DNA from: Desulfobacteraceae bacterium
GTDB lineage: Bacteria > Desulfobacterota > Desulfobacteria > Desulfobacterales > Desulfosarcinaceae
Length of the DNA: 53,035 nt
Direction of reading: 5' to 3'
Assembly (NCBI GenBank): GCA_024230435.1
Contig: JAAERL010000587.1
Location: 1 to 53,035, forward strand
A model generated the notes under the pieces. It made no database searches. It saw only the letters and a list, made by a program, of their open reading frames with translations, and was not told the DNA's origin. The translations under genes were made by a program, and so were the position numbers. Numbering within the stretch: the first letter of the stretch is position 1; the number at the start of each line of letters is the position of its first letter. Below are positions 16,027 through 24,448 of the stretch, piece after piece.

Positions 16027-17163
16027 ATGATTAAGATGTGGGCACTCCTGTCAGTTGTGCTGTCCATCTTCGCTGTGTTTCATCTTTATGTTCTTATCCG
16101 GGTCAAGCAAGGCTTTTACTTTTATGGGTTCCCCTATTGGTTCTTTTTGGTTGTCCTTGCATTTTTAATGTTTTGCCCGATTAATGCGCATATTTTGGAA
16201 TCCCGGGATTATATCATTTCTGCGAAGCTTTTATTCTGGATCGGAAATGTTTGGACAGGGCTGTTGCTTGTGTATGTGGGTCTGTCTTTGCCATTGGACA
16301 TCTACCATATATTTATGTCTTTAATGCAGCGCATGTCCGATGGTGATCTTACCGTCATGATGTTATCAAAAACTCAACGCGCCGTGGCCCCGGCTTTCAT
16401 CGCTGCAGGCATTATCATTTACGGCGCCATTGAGGCCCATCAAATTCGAATCGAAACAATTTTTATAAAAAGCCCAAAAATACCTGCCGGCGCAGGTCGT
16501 TTACGAATTGTACAAATTTCCGATTTGCATATAGGCCCGATGATGCATGCAGCCAGACTTACCCCAATTATCGATAAGGTGAAAGCAGCCCGGCCTGACA
16601 TTGTGGTTTCCACCGGGGATCTGATTGACGGTTCCGTATCGAACGGCACAACAATAACTCATCTGCTCAGCTCAATATGGGCGCCATTGGGAAAGTATGC
16701 TGTTAGCGGAAATCATGAAAACATCACCGGATTGAAAAAATCTGTTGATTTTATACAAAAATCCGGTTTTATCTACCTCGGAAACCGAAGTGTTAATCCG
16801 AAGAAATTTATCACCATCGCAGGAGTTAATGATCGAAGCGAGCCCAACTTTGACGAAAAAGCTGAAAGCGACTTAATACTCAAGCAGCCAAAATCTAACT
16901 TTATCATTTTATTAAAACATCGTCCTGAAATTAATAGACGTACCAAAGGTCATTTTGATCTTCAGCTGTCAGGTCATACGCACCATGGGCAGATGATGCC
17001 CTTTGGATTGTTGATAAAGCTTTTTTACCCGGTAATGGGGGGATTACATCAGATTACACCCGGCTGTAATCTATACGTCAGCAGGGGGACCGGAACATGG
17101 GGACCGCCATTTAGAATAATGGCCCCGCCGGAGATTACCGTTATTGATTTATTGCCGGGATGA
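16027..17163 (+). CDS. Membrane-anchored metallophosphoesterase (YaeI/YkuE type), 378 aa
   Basis: Residues 1-~145 contain four to five hydrophobic segments. The C-terminal domain has the full calcineurin-like metal site: DLHIGP (D166, H168), GDLIDG near 197, GNHE near 227, a lone H in LLKHRPE, and GHTHHGQ near 316. This YaeI-like layout is known for enzymes acting on lipid-linked phosphodiesters such as UDP-diacylglucosamine, though many members are uncharacterised. The ribosome site before ATG 16027 is weak; an alternative ATG is three codons on. It stands alone and is followed by a REP-like hairpin. The fold and catalysis are clear, the substrate is not. Confidence 0.9.
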   Translation: MIKMWALLSVVLSIFAVFHLYVLIRVKQGFYFYGFPYWFFLVVLAFLMFCPINAHILESRDYIISAKLLFWIGNVWTGLLLVYVGLSLPLDIYHIFMSLMQRMSDGDLTVMMLSKTQRAVAPAFIAAGIIIYGAIEAHQIRIETIFIKSPKIPAGAGRLRIVQISDLHIGPMMHAARLTPIIDKVKAARPDIVVSTGDLIDGSVSNGTTITHLLSSIWAPLGKYAVSGNHENITGLKKSVDFIQKSGFIYLGNRSVNPKKFITIAGVNDRSEPNFDEKAESDLILKQPKSNFIILLKHRPEINRRTKGHFDLQLSGHTHHGQMMPFGLLIKLFYPVMGGLHQITPGCNLYVSRGTGTWGPPFRIMAPPEITVIDLLPG

Positions 17164-17726
17164 ATCGCTGAAGGTTTTTTTTATTATTTTTTATGCCAGC
17201 AAGACTCCCGCCTTCGCTGCGCGAGGCAAGGAGTCTTTTCGGCATGAAGGATAATGAAAACCGTTTTTGCTCTGACACGAGCAGGGCCGATTATAAAAAT
17301 ACAGTTCAGATAGCGAAACCGGCAGTGGTGCGGCAATAAGAACGGCAACCAACAAAAATTTTAACCTGGAAACCGCCGTTTTGGAATTCGTGTTGGAAGT
17401 AATTGCTTAGCGCAGTGTTTGAGTGTTGTTTTTGGGCGCCTTATAGGAACTCTGAGCATTTGCAGTATTATGTTCCGGGCGCAATACCCATGTTACAGTT
17501 TAAACGCCAAACTCAACAGTGGAGTGTCATGCCCCTGCTATGTCATGATATCGGACTATTAGCAATTAGCTTTAGTTTTTTTCTTCATTTAAATATTTCC
17601 GGTAACCGGTTTGACAACCAAAAATACCTTTTCTATAGTGCACATGGGATTTAAAATTCTAACCGGACGTAATATAGAGTCAACACAATGCAAATGCGTT
17701 AGAGGGGGGCGAAAAGACAGACTGAT
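17164..17726. other. Intergenic region after the metallophosphoesterase
   Basis: Contains the REP-like hairpin at 17201-17254. The remaining ~470 bases hold no convincing gene; an 83-codon frame at 17403-17654 looks non-coding. Confidence 0.5.
17201..17254 (+). repeat. REP-like hairpin, copy 1
   Basis: AAGACTCC pairs with GGAGTCTT around an inner stem GCCTTCGC/GCGAGGC, followed by CGGCATGAAGGATAA. A second copy with the same right flank lies at 29647-29704, also just after a stop codon. Confidence 0.65.
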
Positions 17727-18146
17727 ATGAGCGATATCCCACAAGATTTTTTGAAAAGCCATTCCTTGAAATTTTTGGAATCGGCTTTTAGAACGGACAG
17801 GCAGGAACGAATCGAAAAAGCCGATGGTTATGGCAAAAATACCGGTGATTGCGGTGATACGATTGAATTTTATGTTATGATGGATGGCGCCCGCATATCC
17901 AATCTTTCTTATTTTGTAAATGGGTGCATAAACACCAACGCTTGTGCCAATGCCATTGTCGATCTTGTTCAAGGGCGCCGCTTGGAACAGGCGTGGGAAT
18001 TGAAACCCGAGAATGTGGCCGAATACCTTGAAAGCCTTCCCCAGGACCATTTCCATTGTGCCGAACTGGCCGTGGGCGCACTTTATAAAGCTCTGGCCGA
18101 TACCCGCCAACTACAGAGGCAATCATGGAAAAAACTGTACCGGTAA
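17727..18146 (+). CDS. IscU/NifU-N-like iron-sulfur scaffold protein, 139 aa
   Basis: Three scaffold cysteines of the IscU fold are in place: C42 in GDCGD, C67 in VNGC and C111 in HFHCAEL, with an extra C73 in TNACANA. The block from LVQGRRLEQAWEL to ESLPQDHFHCAELAVGALYK is typical of a subgroup common in sulfate reducers and other anaerobes. It probably assembles and transfers Fe-S clusters in the cytoplasm. No iscS, nifB or Mrp gene is adjacent, so its client is unknown; the neighbouring Dsr complex is rich in Fe-S clusters. The ribosome site is unclear: a GGGGGG run lies ~20 bases upstream of the ATG. Confidence 0.88.
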   Translation: MSDIPQDFLKSHSLKFLESAFRTDRQERIEKADGYGKNTGDCGDTIEFYVMMDGARISNLSYFVNGCINTNACANAIVDLVQGRRLEQAWELKPENVAEYLESLPQDHFHCAELAVGALYKALADTRQLQRQSWKKLYR

Positions 18147-18545
18147 TTGGCGGTTCTAATAATATGCCCATACACAAATAATATGCCCATACACAAATGA
18201 CAAATTGCGGTTTAGATTTCAAAAATCAAGGTCGTAGTATTTTCTCAAGCCGCCTGAGACATACCGGCTTCTTGCATCACGTATTGCACAAATGCGAATA
18301 GTTTAGGGACTCAACCGCGAGAGGCCATTTTAGCATAGACGCTATCAGACTATTATTGCTTAATTCAAAGTGCCTCCAACGCCCATTTATCCTTGACATT
18401 GCCGTGTGAGTTGACTTAAATTCATTTCTTTGATTGTCTATGGTGCCCCCCATTTAAAAGGGTATAATTAGAACGAGCGATAAATATACTACTATTGAGC
18501 AGTAATTTGCGCACAATTTCAAGAGGGGGCGGAAGAAACGCTCAA
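18147..18545. other. Intergenic region upstream of the dsr locus
   Basis: A 19-bp tandem duplication, AATATGCCCATACACAAAT twice, lies near 18160-18197. A promoter-like TTGACA (18393-18398) is followed after 17 bases by TTAAAT, and a TATAAT occurs at 18463-18468. These are candidates for the transcription start of the RsbRD-like gene and possibly of dsrMKJOP. Confidence 0.4.
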
Positions 18546-19073
18546 ATGAATTTTAAAAAAAAAATAAGCCAACACAAAGAAACCATCGCCAAAAAGTGGT
18601 TTGAATTGATAATCAATTCTTATCCTGCAGAGACTGCGCGTTTTTTAAAAACCAGAAATGACCCTTTTGCCAATCCTGTGGGCATGAGCACACGGCAAAG
18701 CCTCGAAGTCCTCATCGACTGCTTAACAGATCAAATAGATCAAACAGGGCAGGACAAAGCTCGCTCCGCGCTGGATACAATTCTGCGTATCCGAGCCATC
18801 CAGGATTTTACTCCCGCGCAAGCCATTCGATTTGTTTTCGATGTAAAACAAGTGATACGCCAGACGCTATCCGTTGAACATTCAGATTCGCAAACAGTGA
18901 AGGAAATGGCGGCTCTTGATCGTCAAGTCGACGAGCTTGGACTGCTTGGCTTTGATATTTATATGAAGTGCCGGGAAAAAATTTATGATCTCAAGGCTAA
19001 CGAAATAAAATCCAGAATTTATAAAGCGTTTTCAAGAGCAGGAATAATCAAGGAGTCGTTGGATGATGTCTGA
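18546..19073 (+). CDS. RsbRD-like N-terminal domain protein, 176 aa
   Basis: A helical, soluble protein beginning MNFKKKISQHKETIAKKW and carrying AETARFLKTRNDPFANPVG, the mark of the RsbRD N-terminal domain found in sensors of stressosome type. Here it stands alone, without a STAS or kinase domain. The start ATG 18546 is chosen because the residues added by a longer frame (from 18495) do not fit the family. Genes of this family are often found beside dsrMKJOP in sulfate reducers; the location 183 bases upstream of dsrM fits. It probably senses or regulates something about the complex, but its role is not established as far as I know. Confidence 0.75.
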   Translation: MNFKKKISQHKETIAKKWFELIINSYPAETARFLKTRNDPFANPVGMSTRQSLEVLIDCLTDQIDQTGQDKARSALDTILRIRAIQDFTPAQAIRFVFDVKQVIRQTLSVEHSDSQTVKEMAALDRQVDELGLLGFDIYMKCREKIYDLKANEIKSRIYKAFSRAGIIKESLDDV

Positions 19074-19255
19074 CCTCTCCGCCAGGGGGACTGTGCAAAC
19101 TGATTCGGCCGGGGGCAAACGCGGCCAATACGCGATTCGTATATCGGATGCTGTTTAAAGCCGGATCGATCTGGCCGGATAACCTTGGCAGATTTTAACT
19201 TTTTTTAGATAGTGGCTCCAAATATTTAGCGGGGCCAAGAATGAGGTGCGGTTAG

Positions 19256-20329
19256 ATGAATAAATACTATATGTCATCACTGCTGGCGGTATTTGCGCTG
19301 GCCGCGGTCGCCTATTTTGGATCGATGGGTTTACCGTGGTTGTTCGGGATTTTACTGCCATATGCGGCCGTTGTTGTCTTTGTGTTGGGATTTGCCCGGA
19401 AAGTGATGGGCTGGGCCCGGTCTCCGGTACCTTTCCGTATCACTACAACAAGCGGTCAGCAGCAGTCTCTGCCATGGATACAACAGGCCCGGATCGATAA
19501 TCCTTCCAGTACGGTTGGGGTAATCGTACGAATGGCGCTGGAAGTATTGACCTTCCGTTCCCTGTTTCGCAATACTCGAATGAAATTGCACGATGGCGGC
19601 AAGTTTTCTTACAATTTGGAAATATTTCTTTGGGTTGGCGCGTTAGCTTTTCATTATGCCTTTTTAACGACCCTGGTGCGCCATACACGGTTTTTCTTTG
19701 AGCCGACGCCTCTGTGCATCCAGTTCCTGGAAAATGCAGACAGTTTTTTTCGGTTCGAAATTATCTATGATTTTATTCAGTTTGGTCTGCCCGGTATCTA
19801 TGTTTCTGGTCTGGTCCTGTTTGCGGCGGCTGTTTATTTGTTTCTCAGGCGGTTGTTTGTGTCAAATGTGCGTTATATTTCACTGGCATCGGATTATTTT
19901 CCTCTCTTTTTGATCATCGGCATAGCTTTTACCGGTATCCTGATGCGTTATTTTACGAAAGTGGACATCACAGCCATTAAAGAGTTGACCATGGGCCTGA
20001 TAACCCTGAAGGCCTTGACGTTTCAGGTGCCTGAAGGTATCAGTGCCTTGTTTTACATTCATCTGTTCTTTGTCAGTGTACTGCTGGTTTATTTTCCATT
20101 CAGCAAATTGATGCACATGGGTGGTGTCTTTTTAAGCCCCACGCGCAACATGACCGGCAATACGCGGCAAGTGCGGCACACCAATCCGTGGAATCCACCG
20201 GTCAAAGTGCATACTTACGAAGCATATGAAGACGAATACCGCGAAAAAATGATCGAAGCAGGTCTGCCGGTGGAAAAAATGCCGGAACCGAAAGTCGAAA
20301 AACCGACAGAGGAAGAAAAAAAGGAGTAA
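19256..20329 (+). CDS. dsrM: DsrM, b-type cytochrome subunit of the Dsr membrane complex, 357 aa
   Basis: The protein has two N-terminal hydrophobic segments and then a NarI-like four-to-five-helix core from ~residue 120 to ~295. The His residues GALAFHYAFLT, VRHTRFF, FYIHLFF and LMHMGG are candidate haem b ligands. The cytoplasmic C-terminus is acidic (KPTEEEKKE). DsrM oxidises menaquinol and passes electrons to DsrK on the cytoplasmic side, ultimately for DsrC trisulfide reduction in sulfite reduction. It is the first gene of dsrMKJOP; GAGGTG precedes ATG 19256, and dsrK starts six bases after its stop. Confidence 0.93.
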   Translation: MNKYYMSSLLAVFALAAVAYFGSMGLPWLFGILLPYAAVVVFVLGFARKVMGWARSPVPFRITTTSGQQQSLPWIQQARIDNPSSTVGVIVRMALEVLTFRSLFRNTRMKLHDGGKFSYNLEIFLWVGALAFHYAFLTTLVRHTRFFFEPTPLCIQFLENADSFFRFEIIYDFIQFGLPGIYVSGLVLFAAAVYLFLRRLFVSNVRYISLASDYFPLFLIIGIAFTGILMRYFTKVDITAIKELTMGLITLKALTFQVPEGISALFYIHLFFVSVLLVYFPFSKLMHMGGVFLSPTRNMTGNTRQVRHTNPWNPPVKVHTYEAYEDEYREKMIEAGLPVEKMPEPKVEKPTEEEKKE

Positions 20330-20335
20330 ACCGAT

Positions 20336-21970
20336 ATGTCAGATGAAACTCCCAAGCCTGATGAGCTTTTTGGAAAAATTGATTATCGGACGCCGGCAAA
20401 AGGATGGATGGATACCCCCGTCAATATCCGCAAAGGGATGTATTGTTACGCTTCAAATCCAAAAAGCGTAAAAAACCTGGGCCTTCCCAACGCCCGTGCC
20501 TGGAATCCGCTGGAAGATGACTGGAAACTGCCCGAAAACTGGCAGCAGATTTTGCATGAAGGTTTCAAAGAGCGTCTGGATAAATTCCGCTCTATCAAGA
20601 TCTTCATGGATATCTGCGTGCGATGCGGCGCCTGCGCCGATAAATGCCACTTTTTCATTGGAACCGGCGATCCTAAAAATATGCCGGTGCTCAGGGCAGA
20701 ACTGCTTCGTTCGATTTACCGCAACGATTTTACCCCCACGGGCAAGATCTTTGGACGCCTCGCCGGAGCCCGGCCAATGACCCTGGAAGTTCTTAAAGAG
20801 TGGTGGTACTACCTGTTCCAATGCTCTGAATGCCGGCGTTGCTCGGTATATTGCCCGTACGGCATCGATACGGCTGAAATTACGATTTTCGGCCGCGAGC
20901 TTTTAAACCTTATAGGACTCAACATTGACTGGATCGCCACACCGGTTTCCAATTGCTATAACACCGGAAACCACCTGGGCATCCAGCCCCACGCTTTTAA
21001 GGATATGCTTAACTTTTTTGTAGAGGATATCGAAGAGATTACCGGTATTCATGTTGAACCGCAGTATAACAAAAAAGGTGCGGATATCCTTTTTATCACC
21101 CCCTCGGGCGATGTGTTCGCTGATCCGGGAACTTATACCTGTATGGGCTATATGCTCCTTTTCCACTATTTAAAGGAAAAATACGGCCTCGATGTCACCT
21201 GGAGCACTTACGCCTCCGAAGGTGGTAACTTCGGCTTTTTTACCTCCCATGAAACCATGAAACGGCTGAATGCAAAAATGTATAACGAAGCCCGGCGGCT
21301 TGGCGTTAAATGGATTTTGGGCGGTGAATGCGGGCACATGTGGCGGGTAATCAGCCAGTACATGGACACCATGAACGGGCCTGCCGATTTTCTGGAGACG
21401 CCGGTCAACCCCATTACCGGCACCCGGTTTGAAAACGCCGCTTCCACCAAGATGGTGCACATAGCAGAATTTACCGCCGACCTTATCCGCCACGGCAAGC
21501 TTGAGCTGGACCCGGGCAGAAACGACAACAAAATCATAAGCTTTCATGATTCGTGCAATCCGTCCCGTGGAATGGGCATGTTCGATGAGCCACGCTATGT
21601 TATCAAAAATGTGGCCAACAACTTCTATGATATGCCGGCCAACACCATTCGGGAACAAACCTTTTGCTGCGGAAGCGGGTCCGGTTTGAACGCCGGTGAA
21701 GATATGGAACTGCGCATGGCCGGTGGTTTGCCCAGGGCCAATGCCGTAAAGCATGTCCATGAAACCTATGGTGTAAATATGCTGGCCTGCGTGTGCGCCA
21801 TCGATCGCGCGGCTCTGCCGACCTCCATGGAGTATTGGGTGCCGGATGTGGATGTCACCGGTGTACATGAACTGGTGGCCAATGCATTGATTCTGCCTGG
21901 CGAGCAAGACCGAACTACGGATTTACGCGGTGAGCCGCTGCCGGGAATGGAGGATGCCGATGAAGGATAA
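20336..21970 (+). CDS. dsrK: DsrK, HdrD-like iron-sulfur catalytic subunit, 544 aa
   Basis: Two classical 4Fe-4S motifs are visible: C94, C97, C100, C104 (CVRCGACADKC) and C163, C166, C169, C173 (CSECRRCSVYC followed by Pro). The C-terminal half carries the cysteine-rich site of heterodisulfide-reductase-like proteins (HDSCNPSRG and FCCGSGSGLNAG), which binds the special cluster thought to reduce the DsrC trisulfide. There is no membrane segment, so it sits on the cytoplasmic face with DsrM. AAGGAG precedes the start. The 3' end overlaps the start of dsrJ by 11 bases. Confidence 0.95.
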   Translation: MSDETPKPDELFGKIDYRTPAKGWMDTPVNIRKGMYCYASNPKSVKNLGLPNARAWNPLEDDWKLPENWQQILHEGFKERLDKFRSIKIFMDICVRCGACADKCHFFIGTGDPKNMPVLRAELLRSIYRNDFTPTGKIFGRLAGARPMTLEVLKEWWYYLFQCSECRRCSVYCPYGIDTAEITIFGRELLNLIGLNIDWIATPVSNCYNTGNHLGIQPHAFKDMLNFFVEDIEEITGIHVEPQYNKKGADILFITPSGDVFADPGTYTCMGYMLLFHYLKEKYGLDVTWSTYASEGGNFGFFTSHETMKRLNAKMYNEARRLGVKWILGGECGHMWRVISQYMDTMNGPADFLETPVNPITGTRFENAASTKMVHIAEFTADLIRHGKLELDPGRNDNKIISFHDSCNPSRGMGMFDEPRYVIKNVANNFYDMPANTIREQTFCCGSGSGLNAGEDMELRMAGGLPRANAVKHVHETYGVNMLACVCAIDRAALPTSMEYWVPDVDVTGVHELVANALILPGEQDRTTDLRGEPLPGMEDADEG

Positions 21971-22352
21971 AAAATGGATCGTTTTGGGCCTGGTTGTCTT
22001 TTTTGGCCTGTTACTGTTCCCCCTGGCCTGGAACATGCTGGTCAAAGCGGCTCCGGCTCCGGAAGTGGTGCTGACCAAAAAAGCAAAAGCGGCCAAGCAG
22101 TGTGTGATGCCTAAAGAATACATGACCTCTGAGCACATGCAGCTTCTTGACTTGTGGCGTCATTCGGTGGTGCGTAACGCAAAGCGTGAATATGTCAATC
22201 CCGAAGGCAAAAAGTTTGACATGAGTTTGTCCAATACTTGTCTGGATTGTCATTCCAACAAGGAGCAATTTTGTGATCGTTGTCACAACTATGCTTCTGT
22301 CCGCCCTTATTGCTGGGACTGCCATATTGACAACCCCAAAGGAGAAGAATGA
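21960..22352 (+). CDS. dsrJ: DsrJ, periplasmic triheme cytochrome c, 130 aa
   Basis: Start ATG 21960 lies six bases after GGAGG within the end of dsrK; a longer frame from 21930 has no such site. Residues ~7-25 are an uncleaved signal anchor. Three CxxCH haem motifs are at 94-98 (CLDCH), 105-109 (CDRCH) and 118-122 (CWDCH). C48, in KQCVMP, matches the conserved cysteine reported as a distal haem ligand in DsrJ, giving the unusual His/Cys coordination. The protein faces the periplasm and works with DsrO and DsrP. Its last codons overlap the dsrO start (ATGA). Confidence 0.94.
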   Translation: MKDKKWIVLGLVVFFGLLLFPLAWNMLVKAAPAPEVVLTKKAKAAKQCVMPKEYMTSEHMQLLDLWRHSVVRNAKREYVNPEGKKFDMSLSNTCLDCHSNKEQFCDRCHNYASVRPYCWDCHIDNPKGEE

Positions 22353-23137
22353 TGAAAAGCAGCCGTAGACGCTTTATGAAATTGGCGGGCGCCGCCGCTT
22401 TGGGGCTTGGGGCGCAGCCGGTAATCAAGGCCGTTGCTCCCGCTTCGGAAGAAAGCCCCCAGCCGGTCATCCGTAAGGGGTCCAATGCCTTGCCCGCCGA
22501 GCAGTGGGCCATGGTCATCGATACCAGAAGGTTCCACAGCGCAAAAGACTTAGAACCGCTCATCGAGGCGTGCCATAAAATTCACAATGTACCGCACCTG
22601 ACCAATAAAAATCATGAAATCAAATGGATTTGGGAAACTCATTATCATAATGCCTTTCCCGGCAATCCGAATCCCTATCAAAGTGAAGAAGTAGAGCACC
22701 GCCCTTTCATGGTGCTTTGCAATCATTGCGAAAACCCGCCTTGTGTACGGGCTTGCCCAACCAAAGCGACGTTTAAGCGGGAAAGCGACGGTATTGTCCT
22801 TATGGACTTCCATCGCTGCATCGGCTGCCGTTTCTGCATGGCTGCCTGCCCCTATGGGTCTCGGAGTTTCAACTTCCGCGATCCGCGTCCATTTATTGAA
22901 GAGACAAATCCGAAGTTTCCCACTCGAATGAAAGGCGTTGTGGAAAAGTGCAATTTTTGCGCTGAGCGCCTGGCAGTGGGCCAGAAACCGGCCTGTGTGG
23001 AAGCCTCTAATGGCGCCATCGTCTTTGGTGATTTAAAAGACCCCCATTCGGAGGTGCGCGAATTGTTGCGTGAGAATTTCACCATCCGGCGCAAACAGAA
23101 CCTGGGAACCGAACCCAGCGTTTATTATATCGTATGA
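22349..23137 (+). CDS. dsrO: DsrO, periplasmic ferredoxin-like subunit, 262 aa
   Basis: A Tat signal (SRRRFMKLAGAAALGLG) starts the protein, so it is exported folded with its clusters. The cysteine motifs follow the DMSO-reductase/NrfC-type ferredoxin order: CNHCENPPCVRACP, then CIGCRFCMAACPYG, then CNFCAERL and a lone C in KPACVEA, enough for three or four 4Fe-4S clusters. It links DsrJ haems to the membrane quinone subunit DsrP. GGAGAAG precedes ATG 22349; a second ATG follows immediately. Confidence 0.94.
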   Translation: MMKSSRRRFMKLAGAAALGLGAQPVIKAVAPASEESPQPVIRKGSNALPAEQWAMVIDTRRFHSAKDLEPLIEACHKIHNVPHLTNKNHEIKWIWETHYHNAFPGNPNPYQSEEVEHRPFMVLCNHCENPPCVRACPTKATFKRESDGIVLMDFHRCIGCRFCMAACPYGSRSFNFRDPRPFIEETNPKFPTRMKGVVEKCNFCAERLAVGQKPACVEASNGAIVFGDLKDPHSEVRELLRENFTIRRKQNLGTEPSVYYIV

Positions 23138-23144
23138 GGTGGGT

Positions 23145-24302
23145 ATGCTTGAATTAGCGTTTAAAGGAAAAAAAACTTACTGGACATGGATTTTCGGTCT
23201 GCTCGCAGCAATTGGCGCAGGCTTTGCCCTTTACATCTGGCAGATTAACCAGGGTCTGATGATTACGGGAATGAGCCGTGATGTCTCCTGGGGTTTTTAC
23301 ATCGCCAACTTTACCTATCTGGTGGGGGTTGCCGCCGGGGGTGTAATGGTCGTGCTGCCCTATTATCTGCATAACTACAAAGCCTATGGAAAAATTACCG
23401 TCATGGGTGAATTCATGGCCATCGCTTCAATTGTGATGTGTGTTTTATTCATCCTGGTTGATCTAGGCCAGCCCACTCGCGCGTTGAATGTTATGCTGTA
23501 CCCGACACCCAACTCGGTTTTGTTCTATGACGCCATCGTGTTAAACGGGTATCTGTTTCTCAACCTGATCGTGGGCTGGAACGCCCTGGAAGCAGAGCGT
23601 AACGGCGTTCACTACCAGAAATGGCTCAAACCTTTTATCTATATCTCGATTCCCTGGGCCATCAGTATTCATACGGTAACCGCTTACCTGTATTGCGGTT
23701 TGCCGGGACGAGGGTTCTGGATGACAGCCATTTTAGCGCCCCGTTTTCTCAGCTCGGCCTTTGCCGCCGGTCCCGCGCTGTTGATTCTGCTTTGCCTGTT
23801 TGTGCGTAATACCACGAATTTTGATCCGGGTAAGGAGCAGATCCAAAGCCTGGCCAAAACCGTTGCCTACGCTATTTGCATCAACGTTTTCTTCCTTCTT
23901 TGCGAAGTTTTCGTTGCCTTTTACAGCAATATTCCCGAGCACATGGATCACATCAAATACCTGTTTTTCGGCCTGCACGGTCACGCAAGCTTAGTTATCT
24001 GGATGTGGTCGTCCATGGCGTTGATGGTTTTGGGTATTATTTTGACGGTCAATCCTTCGACCCGTAAGAATGAAGCAACATTGGCCGTTGCCTGCGTCAT
24101 GATTATTGCGGGAACATGGATTGACAAAGGACTTGGTATGATTTCAGGCGGCTTTGTGCCCAATCCTCTTCATGAGATCAATGAATACGCTCCCACACTT
24201 CCGGAAATTGGTATCACTATAGGCGTATACGCCATAGGCGCATTGGTTCTGACAATGCTATACAAAATTGTGATCGGCGTAAAAGAAGAGGCGCATGCCT
24301 GA
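23145..24302 (+). CDS. dsrP: DsrP, NrfD-like integral membrane subunit, 385 aa
   Basis: About ten membrane helices with the NrfD/PsrC pattern, including ISRD-like GMSRDVSWGFYIANFTYLVG and VDLGQPTRALNVML. The start ATG 23145 lies just after the dsrO stop and is preceded by GAGGTG; an upstream extension to 23070 inside dsrO is not family-like. DsrP is thought to exchange electrons between menaquinone and the periplasmic DsrJO module. It is the last gene of the operon, followed by a good terminator at 24347. Confidence 0.94.
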   Translation: MLELAFKGKKTYWTWIFGLLAAIGAGFALYIWQINQGLMITGMSRDVSWGFYIANFTYLVGVAAGGVMVVLPYYLHNYKAYGKITVMGEFMAIASIVMCVLFILVDLGQPTRALNVMLYPTPNSVLFYDAIVLNGYLFLNLIVGWNALEAERNGVHYQKWLKPFIYISIPWAISIHTVTAYLYCGLPGRGFWMTAILAPRFLSSAFAAGPALLILLCLFVRNTTNFDPGKEQIQSLAKTVAYAICINVFFLLCEVFVAFYSNIPEHMDHIKYLFFGLHGHASLVIWMWSSMALMVLGIILTVNPSTRKNEATLAVACVMIIAGTWIDKGLGMISGGFVPNPLHEINEYAPTLPEIGITIGVYAIGALVLTMLYKIVIGVKEEAHA

Positions 24303-24346
24303 TGCACGATTAAGTGCCTGATTCCAATCGATTACAAAAAAATGTG

Positions 24347-24384
24347 AAAAGGCCCGTCCGTTTAAACCGGCGGGCCTTTTTTTT
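24347..24384 (+). terminator. Rho-independent terminator of dsrMKJOP
   Basis: AAAGGCCCG.CCG pairs with CGG.CGGGCCTTT, followed by a run of T, about 45 bases after the dsrP stop. Confidence 0.88.
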
Positions 24385-24448
24385 ATGTTCCTTGTGCGGT
24401 AAGGTAAACTCCATATAACATCTAATTCTAATCAGGGTTTTACCGTCC

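Noticed and set aside
15792-16034. 80-codon frame before the metallophosphoesterase
   Set aside because: It runs through a dispersed repeat and has no ribosome site. The peptide similarity to the frame at 32211-32471 reflects the repeat, not a gene family.
17403-17654. 83-codon plus-strand frame before the IscU-like gene
   Set aside because: No ribosome site and no protein-like pattern.
17589-18222. Long minus-strand frames opposite the IscU-like gene
   Set aside because: They are antisense to a protein with conserved cysteines.
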